From the NCBI RefSeq assembly GCF_037335815.1, contig NZ_CP147841.1, forward strand, positions 496,001 to 560,000: DNA of 64,000 nt, read 5' to 3'. The first letter of the stretch is position 1. Every line of letters starts with the position of its first letter. This DNA is from Salinirubellus litoreus (GTDB taxonomy: Archaea; Halobacteriota; Halobacteria; Halobacteriales; Haloarculaceae). The translations under genes were made by a program, and so were the position numbers. The notes below the pieces were generated by a model. It ran no database searches, was not told the DNA's origin, and saw only the letters and a program-made list of their open reading frames with translations. Positions 26,380 to 33,547 of the stretch are shown here, piece after piece.

Positions 26380-27036
26380 ATGACCTCCCTCGCCGGGACC
26401 GGCATCTGCTTCGACATGGACGGTGTGCTCGTCCAGTCGGAGGAGTTCTGGGTCGCGGAGCAGCGCACGCACATCCTCCCCACGACCGCTCCGGACGACG
26501 ACATCCCGGTGTCGGCGATCACCGGGCGGAACTACCGGGAGGTCTACGACGATCTCGTGGCCGAGTACGACGTCGCGGTCTCCCGGGCGGAGTTCGAGGC
26601 CCTGTTCGAGTCCGCGGGGGAGCGCATCTACGGCGAGCAGGCGCGGCTCCTCGACGGGACCCACGACCTGCTGTCGACGCTCGCGGCGGAGGGTGCGGCC
26701 CTCGCGCTGACGACCTCCTCGCCGCACGCCTGGATCGCGCTCGTCGACGAGCGCTTCGGGCTGACCCGCCACTTCGACGCGGTCGTCAGCGCCGACGACA
26801 TCGACGGCCCGGGGAAACCAGCGCCGGGGATCTACGAGCGGGGGGCCGCCGAGCTCGACCTCCCACCGGAAGCCTGCGTCGCCGTCGAGGACTCGACGGC
26901 CGGCGTTCGGGCCGCGGTCGACGCCGGGCTCTACACCGTCGGGTTCCGGGGCGACGGGGACGAGGCCGACCTGTCGGCGGCCGACGAGACCGTCACCGGC
27001 ATCGACGAGCTGCGGGCGGCGCTGCTCGACAGTTAG
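26380..27036 (+). CDS. HAD family hydrolase (phosphatase)
   Basis: 218 aa. Motif I CFDMDGVLVQSE (nucleophile Asp), motif II LTTSSP, motif III Lys in GPGKPAPGIYE and motif IV VAVEDSTAGVRAA. The helical cap (residues 20-85) makes it a C1 type like phosphoglycolate phosphatase or beta-phosphoglucomutase. The substrate cannot be read from sequence. Confidence 0.88.
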   Translation: MTSLAGTGICFDMDGVLVQSEEFWVAEQRTHILPTTAPDDDIPVSAITGRNYREVYDDLVAEYDVAVSRAEFEALFESAGERIYGEQARLLDGTHDLLSTLAAEGAALALTTSSPHAWIALVDERFGLTRHFDAVVSADDIDGPGKPAPGIYERGAAELDLPPEACVAVEDSTAGVRAAVDAGLYTVGFRGDGDEADLSAADETVTGIDELRAALLDS

Positions 27037-27254
27037 TCGACCCGGATCGCCACCCGGTTGCGCGTAGACGCGTCTCCCTCGCCGGGTCGTGGTGCCGTTC
27101 GTACCGGACCGCCTCGCGGACGGGAGAGCGCCCGAGAATCCGACGACCGTGCTCATAGGGATCGTCGTAGTCGTTCATGGATTTCCCGCCGAGAATCACG
27201 CCCCGTGACCCACGTCGAACGGTCGAATCCTCCGGCTGGCTACGATGATCCCCA

Positions 27255-28013
27255 TCAGAACCCCGCCCGCTCCGCGAGGAACGCCCCGACCGCCTCGTTG
27301 AACGCCTCGGGCCGCTCGAAGTTGACGGAGTGACCCGCCTCGTCGATCGTCGCGGTCGTGACGTCCTCCATGCGGTCGGCCAGTGCTTCGACCGCGTGGG
27401 GCGGCATGAACGGGTCGAACTCGCCGGCGAGAGCGAACGTCGGGACGCCGGCGAGCCGATCCGGGTCGGTCTCGAACGACTCGACTGCCGGGTGCACCTC
27501 GTCGAACGACGGGTGCGCGTGGCGGTTCAGTTCCGCGATGGATTCGGAGAGGAACGCCCGTTCGGGGTCGAGCGGGTCGGGATCGGGGACGGTCCCGGCC
27601 TCCGCGAGGAGTTCCGCGTGACGCTCGCAGGGCAGGAGGCCGGCAGGCGTCCCCGAGAGGACGAGCGCGGCGACCCGATCGGGGTGGCGGGTGGCGAACG
27701 CGGCCGCCGTCCACCCGCTCATCGAGTGGCCGACCAGGGCGACCCGGCCGTCTCGCTCGTCGACCAGATCACCGAGCACCGCCTCGAGGTCGTCGACGAA
27801 CGCCGACGGACCGGGGCCATCGGGCAGATCCGTCGAGAGGCCGAACCCCCGCTGGTCCGGCGCGAGGACGCGGTGCGACTCGGCGAGAGTCGGGACCTGC
27901 TGCCACCAGGAGAGGTGGTTGCCGCTGAACCCGTGGAGGAGGACGACCGGCGGCCCCTCCCCGTTGATCGAGCAGAACAGATCCGTCCCGTCGACGGGGA
28001 CACGTTCGAGCAT
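27255..28013 (-). CDS. Alpha/beta fold hydrolase
   Basis: 252 aa from ATG 28013. Oxyanion strand VVLLHGFSGNHLSW, nucleophile elbow GHSMSGW (Ser near residue 97), acid in AGEFDPFMPP and catalytic His in DEAGHSVNFERPE. No signal peptide. The family includes esterases, haloperoxidases and C-C hydrolases; the substrate is unknown. Confidence 0.88.
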   Translation of the reverse strand: MLERVPVDGTDLFCSINGEGPPVVLLHGFSGNHLSWWQQVPTLAESHRVLAPDQRGFGLSTDLPDGPGPSAFVDDLEAVLGDLVDERDGRVALVGHSMSGWTAAAFATRHPDRVAALVLSGTPAGLLPCERHAELLAEAGTVPDPDPLDPERAFLSESIAELNRHAHPSFDEVHPAVESFETDPDRLAGVPTFALAGEFDPFMPPHAVEALADRMEDVTTATIDEAGHSVNFERPEAFNEAVGAFLAERAGF

Positions 28014-28416
28014 GGTGGGGAGTGAGGCGGCGGCCGACGGCTTAGAGCTGGTGCCGCGGCGCGGTCGCGTGGGTGACGTGAGCGTGACCCGCCCGCCACG
28101 CCGTAAGTCTGCCGGGGGTAGCAAGCTATTAATGCCGGCACGCGGAAGCCCCTGCCGACCAGCTCCTGGACGGATGCGAGCGGGGGCGAGTGGTCGCCCG
28201 TCCGGTCTCGCCGTCCGCCGGACGAGCGCGGAGTCCGAATCGGACCCTCGGTCGACACCCGACGGCGTGCCGACGACGACAGCACTCGGCCGCCGGGTCG
28301 CGCCTCGCCGCTCGCTCCGGGGACCGCGGGGGGCGGTACTCCCCGACCGCCCCGCCCGTAGTAACTTCGGGTATCGAAGCGCTGGATTTAACCGTCGTAA
28401 TCGTAATTCGTGTGGT
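28014..28416. other. Gene-free region upstream of the AlkP/glycosyltransferase operon (403 bp)
   Basis: No credible protein frame. It contains an AT-rich box (agctattaatgcc) near 28125-28137 of promoter appearance, and a very GC-rich segment with self-complementary runs (gggggcggtactcccc then gaccgccccgccc) at about 28328-28358, then the operon promoter at 28384. A structured leader or small RNA is possible but unproven. Confidence 0.45.
28384..28392 (+). promoter_or_regulatory. Leaderless promoter of the 28417-35848 operon
   Basis: ggatttaac at 28384-28392 is centred 28 nt before the ATG at 28417, with a purine-rich aagcg BRE-like stretch just before it. This is the only clear promoter ahead of six tightly packed genes. 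Confidence 0.65.
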
Positions 28417-28644
28417 ATGAGCCACCGTGACGAACGCCGCTCGCTCCCCCTCTCGACCGATCTCGTCGAGCGGGTCGAGCGCCGCCTGCCCCGGACCGAC
28501 TTCGAGACGCCCGAGGCGTACGTCACGTACGTGATGGAGGAGGTGCTCTACTACGTCGAGTCGGAGACCGACGAGGAGTTCGAGCCCGTCGACGAAGCCG
28601 ACGTGAAGGACCGCCTCCGGTCGCTCGGTTACCTGAACGAGTAG
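28417..28644 (+). CDS. Small ribbon-helix-helix-like protein with C-terminal LGYL motif
   Basis: 75 aa from ATG 28417. Residues 9-45 (RSLPLSTDLVERVERRL then ETPEAYVTYVMEEVL) have the strand-helix-helix layout of CopG/Arc-type proteins. An acidic linker leads to the C-terminus VKDRLRSLGYLNE, which matches the C-termini of three AlkP-like proteins in this window. First gene of the operon; the next gene starts one base after its stop. It may autoregulate the operon or dock on the AlkP-like enzymes; both are inference. Confidence 0.75.
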   Translation: MSHRDERRSLPLSTDLVERVERRLPRTDFETPEAYVTYVMEEVLYYVESETDEEFEPVDEADVKDRLRSLGYLNE

Positions 28645-28645
28645 G

Positions 28646-29551
28646 ATGAGCTGGCCGTCGGTCTCCGTGGTCATCCCGACGAAGGACGCCGGTTCGGAGT
28701 TCACGGAGCTCCTCTCGCGGATCGCCGACCAGGACTACCCCGCGCCGGTCGAGGTCGTCGTGGTCGACTCGGGCTCGACCGACGGGACTCGCGATCTGGC
28801 GCACGAACACGGCGCGACGGTGCGTCGCATCGCCTCCGACGAGTTCCACCACGCCCGGACCCGGAACTACGGGGCCGAGTGTGCCTCGAACGAGGTCGTC
28901 GTATTCACCGTCCAGGACGCCCGCCCGCTGAACGAGCGGTGGCTCCGGTCGCTCGTCGGCGCGCTCGACGGGGACGGCGTCGGCGTCGCCTACGGCCGAC
29001 AGCTGGCCTACCCGGACGCCAAGCCGATGGACCGCTTCTTCTACGAGTACTTCTACCCGGCCGAGCCACGGACGATCACCCCGGACCAGGTGTCGGACTC
29101 CCGCGAGTTCTACCTCCAGAACGTCTTCGTCTCGGACGTCACGGCCGCGGTCCCCCGCGAGGTCTGGTCCGCGGTGCGGTTCGACCCCGACACGCCGATG
29201 TCCGAGGACAAGGAGCTCGCAATCCGGCTGCTGGAGGAGGGGTACAGCCTCCGGTACGACCCGACGGCGGCGGTCTACCACTCCCACGCGTACACGCTCG
29301 ACAGCCTGTTCCAGCGGCGCTACGACGACGGGGCGGCCTACGCCGACATCGTCCCGGACGGCGAGCGCGCCTACATCTCGAACGGGCTCACCTACGTCGC
29401 CGCGGAGATCAGGCACCTCCTCTCGAACGGCGAGTGGGAGTGGCTCCCCTACGCGATCGTCTACGACGCGGTCCACTTCCTCGGCTTCCAGCTGGGCCGG
29501 CGCGACGGCCGCCTCCCGCAGCCGGTCAAGCGCGCCCTCGGGGTGGTCTGA
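28646..29551 (+). CDS. Glycosyltransferase family 2
   Basis: 301 aa. GT-A fold: SVVIPTKDAGSEFTELL, then VVVVDSGSTDGTRDLA and metal-binding-type VFTVQDARPL (QDA in place of DDD), acceptor region FYLQNVFVSDVTAAVPREV and a catalytic-type segment MSEDKELAIRLLEEGY. Similar to rhamnosyl-type GT2 enzymes. No membrane helices, so it acts at the cytoplasmic face. Tight operon: 1-nt gap before, zero gap to the next gene. Confidence 0.9.
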   Translation: MSWPSVSVVIPTKDAGSEFTELLSRIADQDYPAPVEVVVVDSGSTDGTRDLAHEHGATVRRIASDEFHHARTRNYGAECASNEVVVFTVQDARPLNERWLRSLVGALDGDGVGVAYGRQLAYPDAKPMDRFFYEYFYPAEPRTITPDQVSDSREFYLQNVFVSDVTAAVPREVWSAVRFDPDTPMSEDKELAIRLLEEGYSLRYDPTAAVYHSHAYTLDSLFQRRYDDGAAYADIVPDGERAYISNGLTYVAAEIRHLLSNGEWEWLPYAIVYDAVHFLGFQLGRRDGRLPQPVKRALGVV

Positions 29552-30859
29552 GTGGCCGTCGAGAGCGTCCTGCTGGTCACCGTCGACGCGCTCCGGGCGG
29601 ACCACTGCGGGTTCATGGGCTACGGGGGGGCGACGACGCCGTTCCTCGACTCGCTCGCCGACGAGTCGCTCGTCTTCGAGTCGGCGTTCGCCGTCGGGCC
29701 CGGCACGCCCTCCTCGTTCGCCTCGCTGTTCTCCTCGCGCTATCCCCTCGAATTCGGCGGCTACGAGGAGTTCTCCGCGACGCGACCGTCGCTCCCCGAG
29801 CACCTCGGTCGGCGGGGGGTGACGACCGCCGGCGTCCACTCGAACCCCTACCTGTCGAGACACTACGGCTACGACCGTGGGTTCGACCACTTCGAGGACT
29901 CCTTCGAGGAGACCGACGAGCCGGGGCTGTTCGACCGCGTGAAGACCGAGGCCGGGGCGCTGCTCTCGCGCAGCGAGACGGCCTACCGCCTCGGCCGGCG
30001 GCTGTTCCTCGCCGTCTTCGACGAGGAGAAGCCGTACGTCGACGCGACCGAGACCACCGACCGGCTCCTGGACTGGCACGCCGACGCCGCCGGTCGGTCG
30101 TTCGCCTGGGCGCACTACCTCGACGTCCACGGGCCGTACCTCCCGCCGGACGAGTACCTCGACAGCGACCTCCCGCCCTCGCGGGTGGAGGCGCTGAACG
30201 AAGCGCTCGCGGCCGGGGAGAGCGATCCCGACCTGACCGAGCGGGACCTCGCCGACCTCGAAGCGCTGTACGACGGCGAACTGCGGTACGTCGACGCCGA
30301 GCTCGAACGGCTGTTCGGAACCCTCGAAGGGCGCGGGCGGCTCGGCGACACCGCCGTCGTCGTGACCGCCGACCACGGCGAGGAGTTCATGGACCACGGC
30401 CACCTGGGCCACCACCCCCACCTCTACGACGAACTCGTCCACGTCCCGCTGCTGGTGTGGCTCCCCCCCGAGGCGCGGGGGTCGTTCGACGTCGACACGA
30501 GCGGTCGGACCCCGGGGCAGGTGAGCCTGCTCGACGTCGCACCGACCGTGACGGACCTGCTCGGCATCGAACCCGACTCGCGGTTCGGCGGCCGGTCCGC
30601 GCTCCGCGAGTCCGGCCACCCCGTCGTCTCGGAGGTGTCGAACCCGCACGGCGTGCTGAAGGTCGACGAGCGGTTCCGGAGGCGGTCGGTTCGCGAGGAT
30701 GGGTGGAAGCTCGTCGTCGGGCCGGACGGCGAGGAGCTGTACGACCTCGCGGCGGACCCCGGCGAGCGGGAAGATCTCGGCGATGAGCGACCCGACCGGA
30801 CGGCCGAGCTACGGACGACGCTCGCCGAGGAGCGCGGGATCGACCCGGGTACGGTGTGA
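29552..30859 (+). CDS. AlkP superfamily sulfatase-like protein (Thr nucleophile) 1
   Basis: 435 aa, GTG start right after the preceding stop. Metal-site Asp12 (VTVDALRADH), nucleophile position Thr52 in GPGTPSSFASLF, metal motif TADHGEEFMDHG and a distal His (GHHPHLYDELVHVPLL). ELYDLAADPGEREDL near the C-terminus is a sulfatase-family landmark. The sulfatase consensus C/S-x-P-x-R is absent, so formylglycine sulfatase activity is unlikely; a phosphodiesterase or phosphotransferase on glycan intermediates is plausible. No signal peptide, so probably cytoplasmic. Lacks the LGYL tail. Confidence 0.88.
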   Translation: MAVESVLLVTVDALRADHCGFMGYGGATTPFLDSLADESLVFESAFAVGPGTPSSFASLFSSRYPLEFGGYEEFSATRPSLPEHLGRRGVTTAGVHSNPYLSRHYGYDRGFDHFEDSFEETDEPGLFDRVKTEAGALLSRSETAYRLGRRLFLAVFDEEKPYVDATETTDRLLDWHADAAGRSFAWAHYLDVHGPYLPPDEYLDSDLPPSRVEALNEALAAGESDPDLTERDLADLEALYDGELRYVDAELERLFGTLEGRGRLGDTAVVVTADHGEEFMDHGHLGHHPHLYDELVHVPLLVWLPPEARGSFDVDTSGRTPGQVSLLDVAPTVTDLLGIEPDSRFGGRSALRESGHPVVSEVSNPHGVLKVDERFRRRSVREDGWKLVVGPDGEELYDLAADPGEREDLGDERPDRTAELRTTLAEERGIDPGTV

Positions 30860-32178
30860 CCGTGCGGGTCACGTTCGTCCTGCCGAGCGACGCCTCGACG
30901 GGCGGGGTACGCGTCGTCTACGAGTACGCCGATCGCCTGATAGCGCGCGGACACGAGGTGACCGTAGTGGTCCCGCAGGTGCCGCCCTACCCGTTTCGAC
31001 TCCTCCGCGAGCAGGGGCCGCTGACGGTCGCAGGGAAGGCCCTCGACGCCTCCGGTTCCGGTGGCGGAACCGGGTGGGGGACCGATGCCACCCTCGTCCG
31101 GGTACCGATCCTCCGCCGGCCGTTCCTCGACCGGGTGCCCGAGGGGGACGTCGTGGTCGCTACCAGCTGGCGGTCCGCGCCCGCCGTCTCCCGACTCCCC
31201 GCCTCGGCGGGACGGCCGTTCCACCTCATTCAGCACTACGAGGCGTGGAAGCTCTGGGACGACGAGCGGTGCTGGCGGCGCGCCGAGCGGCTCGCCGACC
31301 GGCGGGACCTCCCCGTTCCGGCCGCGATGGCGGCGGTCGATCCCGGTCTCCGGCTCCGCGGGTACAAGCGCCGCGTCGACGACGCCCTCTCGCTACCCAC
31401 CCGGAAGCTCGTCGTCACCGAGTGGCTCGGAACCGCGCTCGACCGCGTGTTCGACCAGCGCTCGACGCGGATCCCGAACGGCATCGACCACGGGACGTTC
31501 TACCCCGATCTCGGTCCCGAGGACTCGGCCGACACACTCCGCGTCCTCGCGCCCTACCGGACCGCGGCGTGGAAGGGGACCGCCGACGCCGTCGGGGCGT
31601 TCCGCCGGGTCCGGCGCGAGCGCGATGACGTTCGCTTCGGGATGTTCGGACCCTCGGGCGGGGAGTCCGACCTCCCCCCGTGGGTCGAGTTCCACGGTCG
31701 CGTCCCCGACTCCCGATTGCGGCGGCTCTACTCCGAGGCGGACGTATTCGTCTTCCCGTCGTGGGCCGAGGGGTTCGGCCTCCCGCCGCTGGAGGCGATG
31801 GCCTGCGGGACGGCGGTCGTCTCGACCGACGTGGGGATCGTCCGCGAGTCGGCCGACGGGGGCATCGTGCGGGTCCCCCCGCGGGACCCGGCCGCGCTCG
31901 GCGAGGCGCTCGCCGGGCTGCTCGACGACCCGGAGCGACGGGCGGCCGTCGCGTCCGCCGGTCGTGGGGTCGTCGACAGGTTTAGGTGGCGAGATTCCGT
32001 CTCCGCACTCGAAACTGCCCTCGCGAACGGCGACAGCGCGGTCGACACCGGAGACCGCGACAGCGCGGCCGGTCCAGGCCGCGACAGCGCGACCGACCCG
32101 GACCGAGACGGTGCGGTCGAGTCCGCCGCCGACGCCGGTCGCGGAGGGCCCACTGACGGCTCGGGTGATACCAGGTGA
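30856..32178 (+). CDS. Glycosyltransferase family 4
   Basis: 440 aa; GTG at 30856 overlaps the previous stop by 4 nt (GTG at 30862 is an alternative). GT-B fold: FVLPSDASTGGVRVVYEYAD at the start, IPNGIDHGTFYPD in the middle, and the donor-binding E-x7-E motif EGFGLPPLEAMACG near 300. The last about 50 residues form a repetitive acidic tail with DRDSA-like units. Likely uses a nucleotide sugar on the cytoplasmic face. Confidence 0.9.
   Translation: MTVRVTFVLPSDASTGGVRVVYEYADRLIARGHEVTVVVPQVPPYPFRLLREQGPLTVAGKALDASGSGGGTGWGTDATLVRVPILRRPFLDRVPEGDVVVATSWRSAPAVSRLPASAGRPFHLIQHYEAWKLWDDERCWRRAERLADRRDLPVPAAMAAVDPGLRLRGYKRRVDDALSLPTRKLVVTEWLGTALDRVFDQRSTRIPNGIDHGTFYPDLGPEDSADTLRVLAPYRTAAWKGTADAVGAFRRVRRERDDVRFGMFGPSGGESDLPPWVEFHGRVPDSRLRRLYSEADVFVFPSWAEGFGLPPLEAMACGTAVVSTDVGIVRESADGGIVRVPPRDPAALGEALAGLLDDPERRAAVASAGRGVVDRFRWRDSVSALETALANGDSAVDTGDRDSAAGPGRDSATDPDRDGAVESAADAGRGGPTDGSGDTR
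32025..32130 (+). repeat. Short tandem repeat in the glycosyltransferase tail
   Basis: Three to four degenerate copies of an 18-33 nt unit containing cgcgacagcgcg (at about 32030, 32067, 32090 and a diverged copy at 32105), coding for GDRDSA/GRDSA/DRDGA. Located after the last core element of the GT-B fold. Confidence 0.6.
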
Positions 32179-33545
32179 AGCGTAGCATCGTTCTCGTCAC
32201 GCTCGACGCGCTCCGGGCGGACCACTGCGGATACGTCGGGTACGACCGGCCGACGACGCCGACCATCGACCGCCTGGCGAGCGACGGTCTCGCCTTCGAG
32301 ACCGCCGTCGCGCCCGGGACGAACACTCCCTCCTCGATGACTGGGATCTTCACCGGACAGCACGCCGCCCAGGACGTCGCGTTCGCGCCCGCGAAGGCAT
32401 GGCGGCGCGACCTCCGGTACCGTACGACGCTCGCCCAGCGGCTCTCCCGTCGGGGGTACGCGACGGGGGCGGTCCACCCACAGGTCCACGCCTCCAGGCA
32501 CTTCGGGTTCGACAGCGGGTTCGACCACTTCGAGGACTTCCTCCCCGCAGAGGGAGAGCGATCGCTCCAGAACGCGCTCCTCCGGCGTATGTTCGCCGGG
32601 AGCGGTCTGTTCTCGACCCTGCGAAACGTCCGGAACGTCCTCGCGCGCGACGAGGCGCTCACGCCCTGGGAGGAGTACTACGACGACGTCCTCGGGTGGG
32701 CGACCGACCGGGACGGACCGTTCTTCCTCTGGACGCTCCTGCCCGACACCCACTTCCCGTACCTCCCGCCCGCCGAGTACCGGCGCTGGAGTTCTCGGAG
32801 GGAGATGTACCGGGCGAACTACGACTGCTACCGCCACATCGGCGACACCGACGTCGACCTCTCCGAGCGAGCGCGACGGCGTATCGTCGACACGTACGAC
32901 GACACGATCCGGTACTCCGACGCGTTCGTCCGCCGGCTCCGCGAGGACCTCGGGGATCGGGGGATCGATCCGGTGTTCGTCGTCCACGCCGACCACGGGG
33001 AGGCGTTCGGCGAACACGGCACCTACGGCCACCTCGCGTACCCCTACGAGGAGGTGACGCACGTCCCGCTCGTCGTCCACGGCACGGAGGAGACGGGCCG
33101 GGTCGAACGGCCGTTCTCGCTGCTCGACCTCCCCGATCTCCTCGTCGCCGTCGCGGACGACCGGCCGCTCGCCGACGTGTACGGTCCCGGTGGTGCCAGC
33201 CACGGATCGAGCGGTGACGTCGCCGCAGTCCGGGAGAACGGCGGGGCCCCGCGGGGGCGGGAGGACGGCGGACTCCACGGACCTCCCCCGTGGGCCATCA
33301 CGCAGGTCCGCGACGACGGCAGGCAGGTGACTGCCATCCGCCTGCCGGGGTGGAAGTACGTCGACCGCGGCGGGGAGGAGGACGATCAGCTGTTCGCGCT
33401 GGCGGCCGACCCCACGGAACAGCGGGACGTGAGCGACGACCACCCGGAACTCCTCCGGGCCTGCCGGCGGCTCCGGGACGCACAGTCCGTCGCGAACGCC
33501 GAACGGGACGCCGTCCACGGGGCGTTCGACCGGCTGGAGGCCTGA
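32175..33545 (+). CDS. AlkP superfamily sulfatase-like protein (Thr nucleophile) 2
   Basis: 456 aa; GTG start overlaps the preceding stop by 4 nt. Asp11 (VTLDALRADH), Thr51 in GTNTPSSMTGIFTG, and HADHGEAFGEHGTYGH with the His ligands. The core resembles protein 1, but it is not a recent tandem copy since intervening residues differ widely. No signal peptide, no C/S-x-P-x-R signature. The C-terminal half holds a Gly/Arg-rich low-complexity stretch (about residues 335-370). It ends FDRLEA, without the LGYL tail. Confidence 0.88.
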   Translation: MKRSIVLVTLDALRADHCGYVGYDRPTTPTIDRLASDGLAFETAVAPGTNTPSSMTGIFTGQHAAQDVAFAPAKAWRRDLRYRTTLAQRLSRRGYATGAVHPQVHASRHFGFDSGFDHFEDFLPAEGERSLQNALLRRMFAGSGLFSTLRNVRNVLARDEALTPWEEYYDDVLGWATDRDGPFFLWTLLPDTHFPYLPPAEYRRWSSRREMYRANYDCYRHIGDTDVDLSERARRRIVDTYDDTIRYSDAFVRRLREDLGDRGIDPVFVVHADHGEAFGEHGTYGHLAYPYEEVTHVPLVVHGTEETGRVERPFSLLDLPDLLVAVADDRPLADVYGPGGASHGSSGDVAAVRENGGAPRGREDGGLHGPPPWAITQVRDDGRQVTAIRLPGWKYVDRGGEEDDQLFALAADPTEQRDVSDDHPELLRACRRLRDAQSVANAERDAVHGAFDRLEA

Positions 33546-33547
33546 CG

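Noticed and set aside
26993..27199. Minus-strand 68-aa frame between the HAD and hydrolase genes
   Set aside because: Overlaps the end of the HAD gene, Arg-rich, no domain and poor codon bias.
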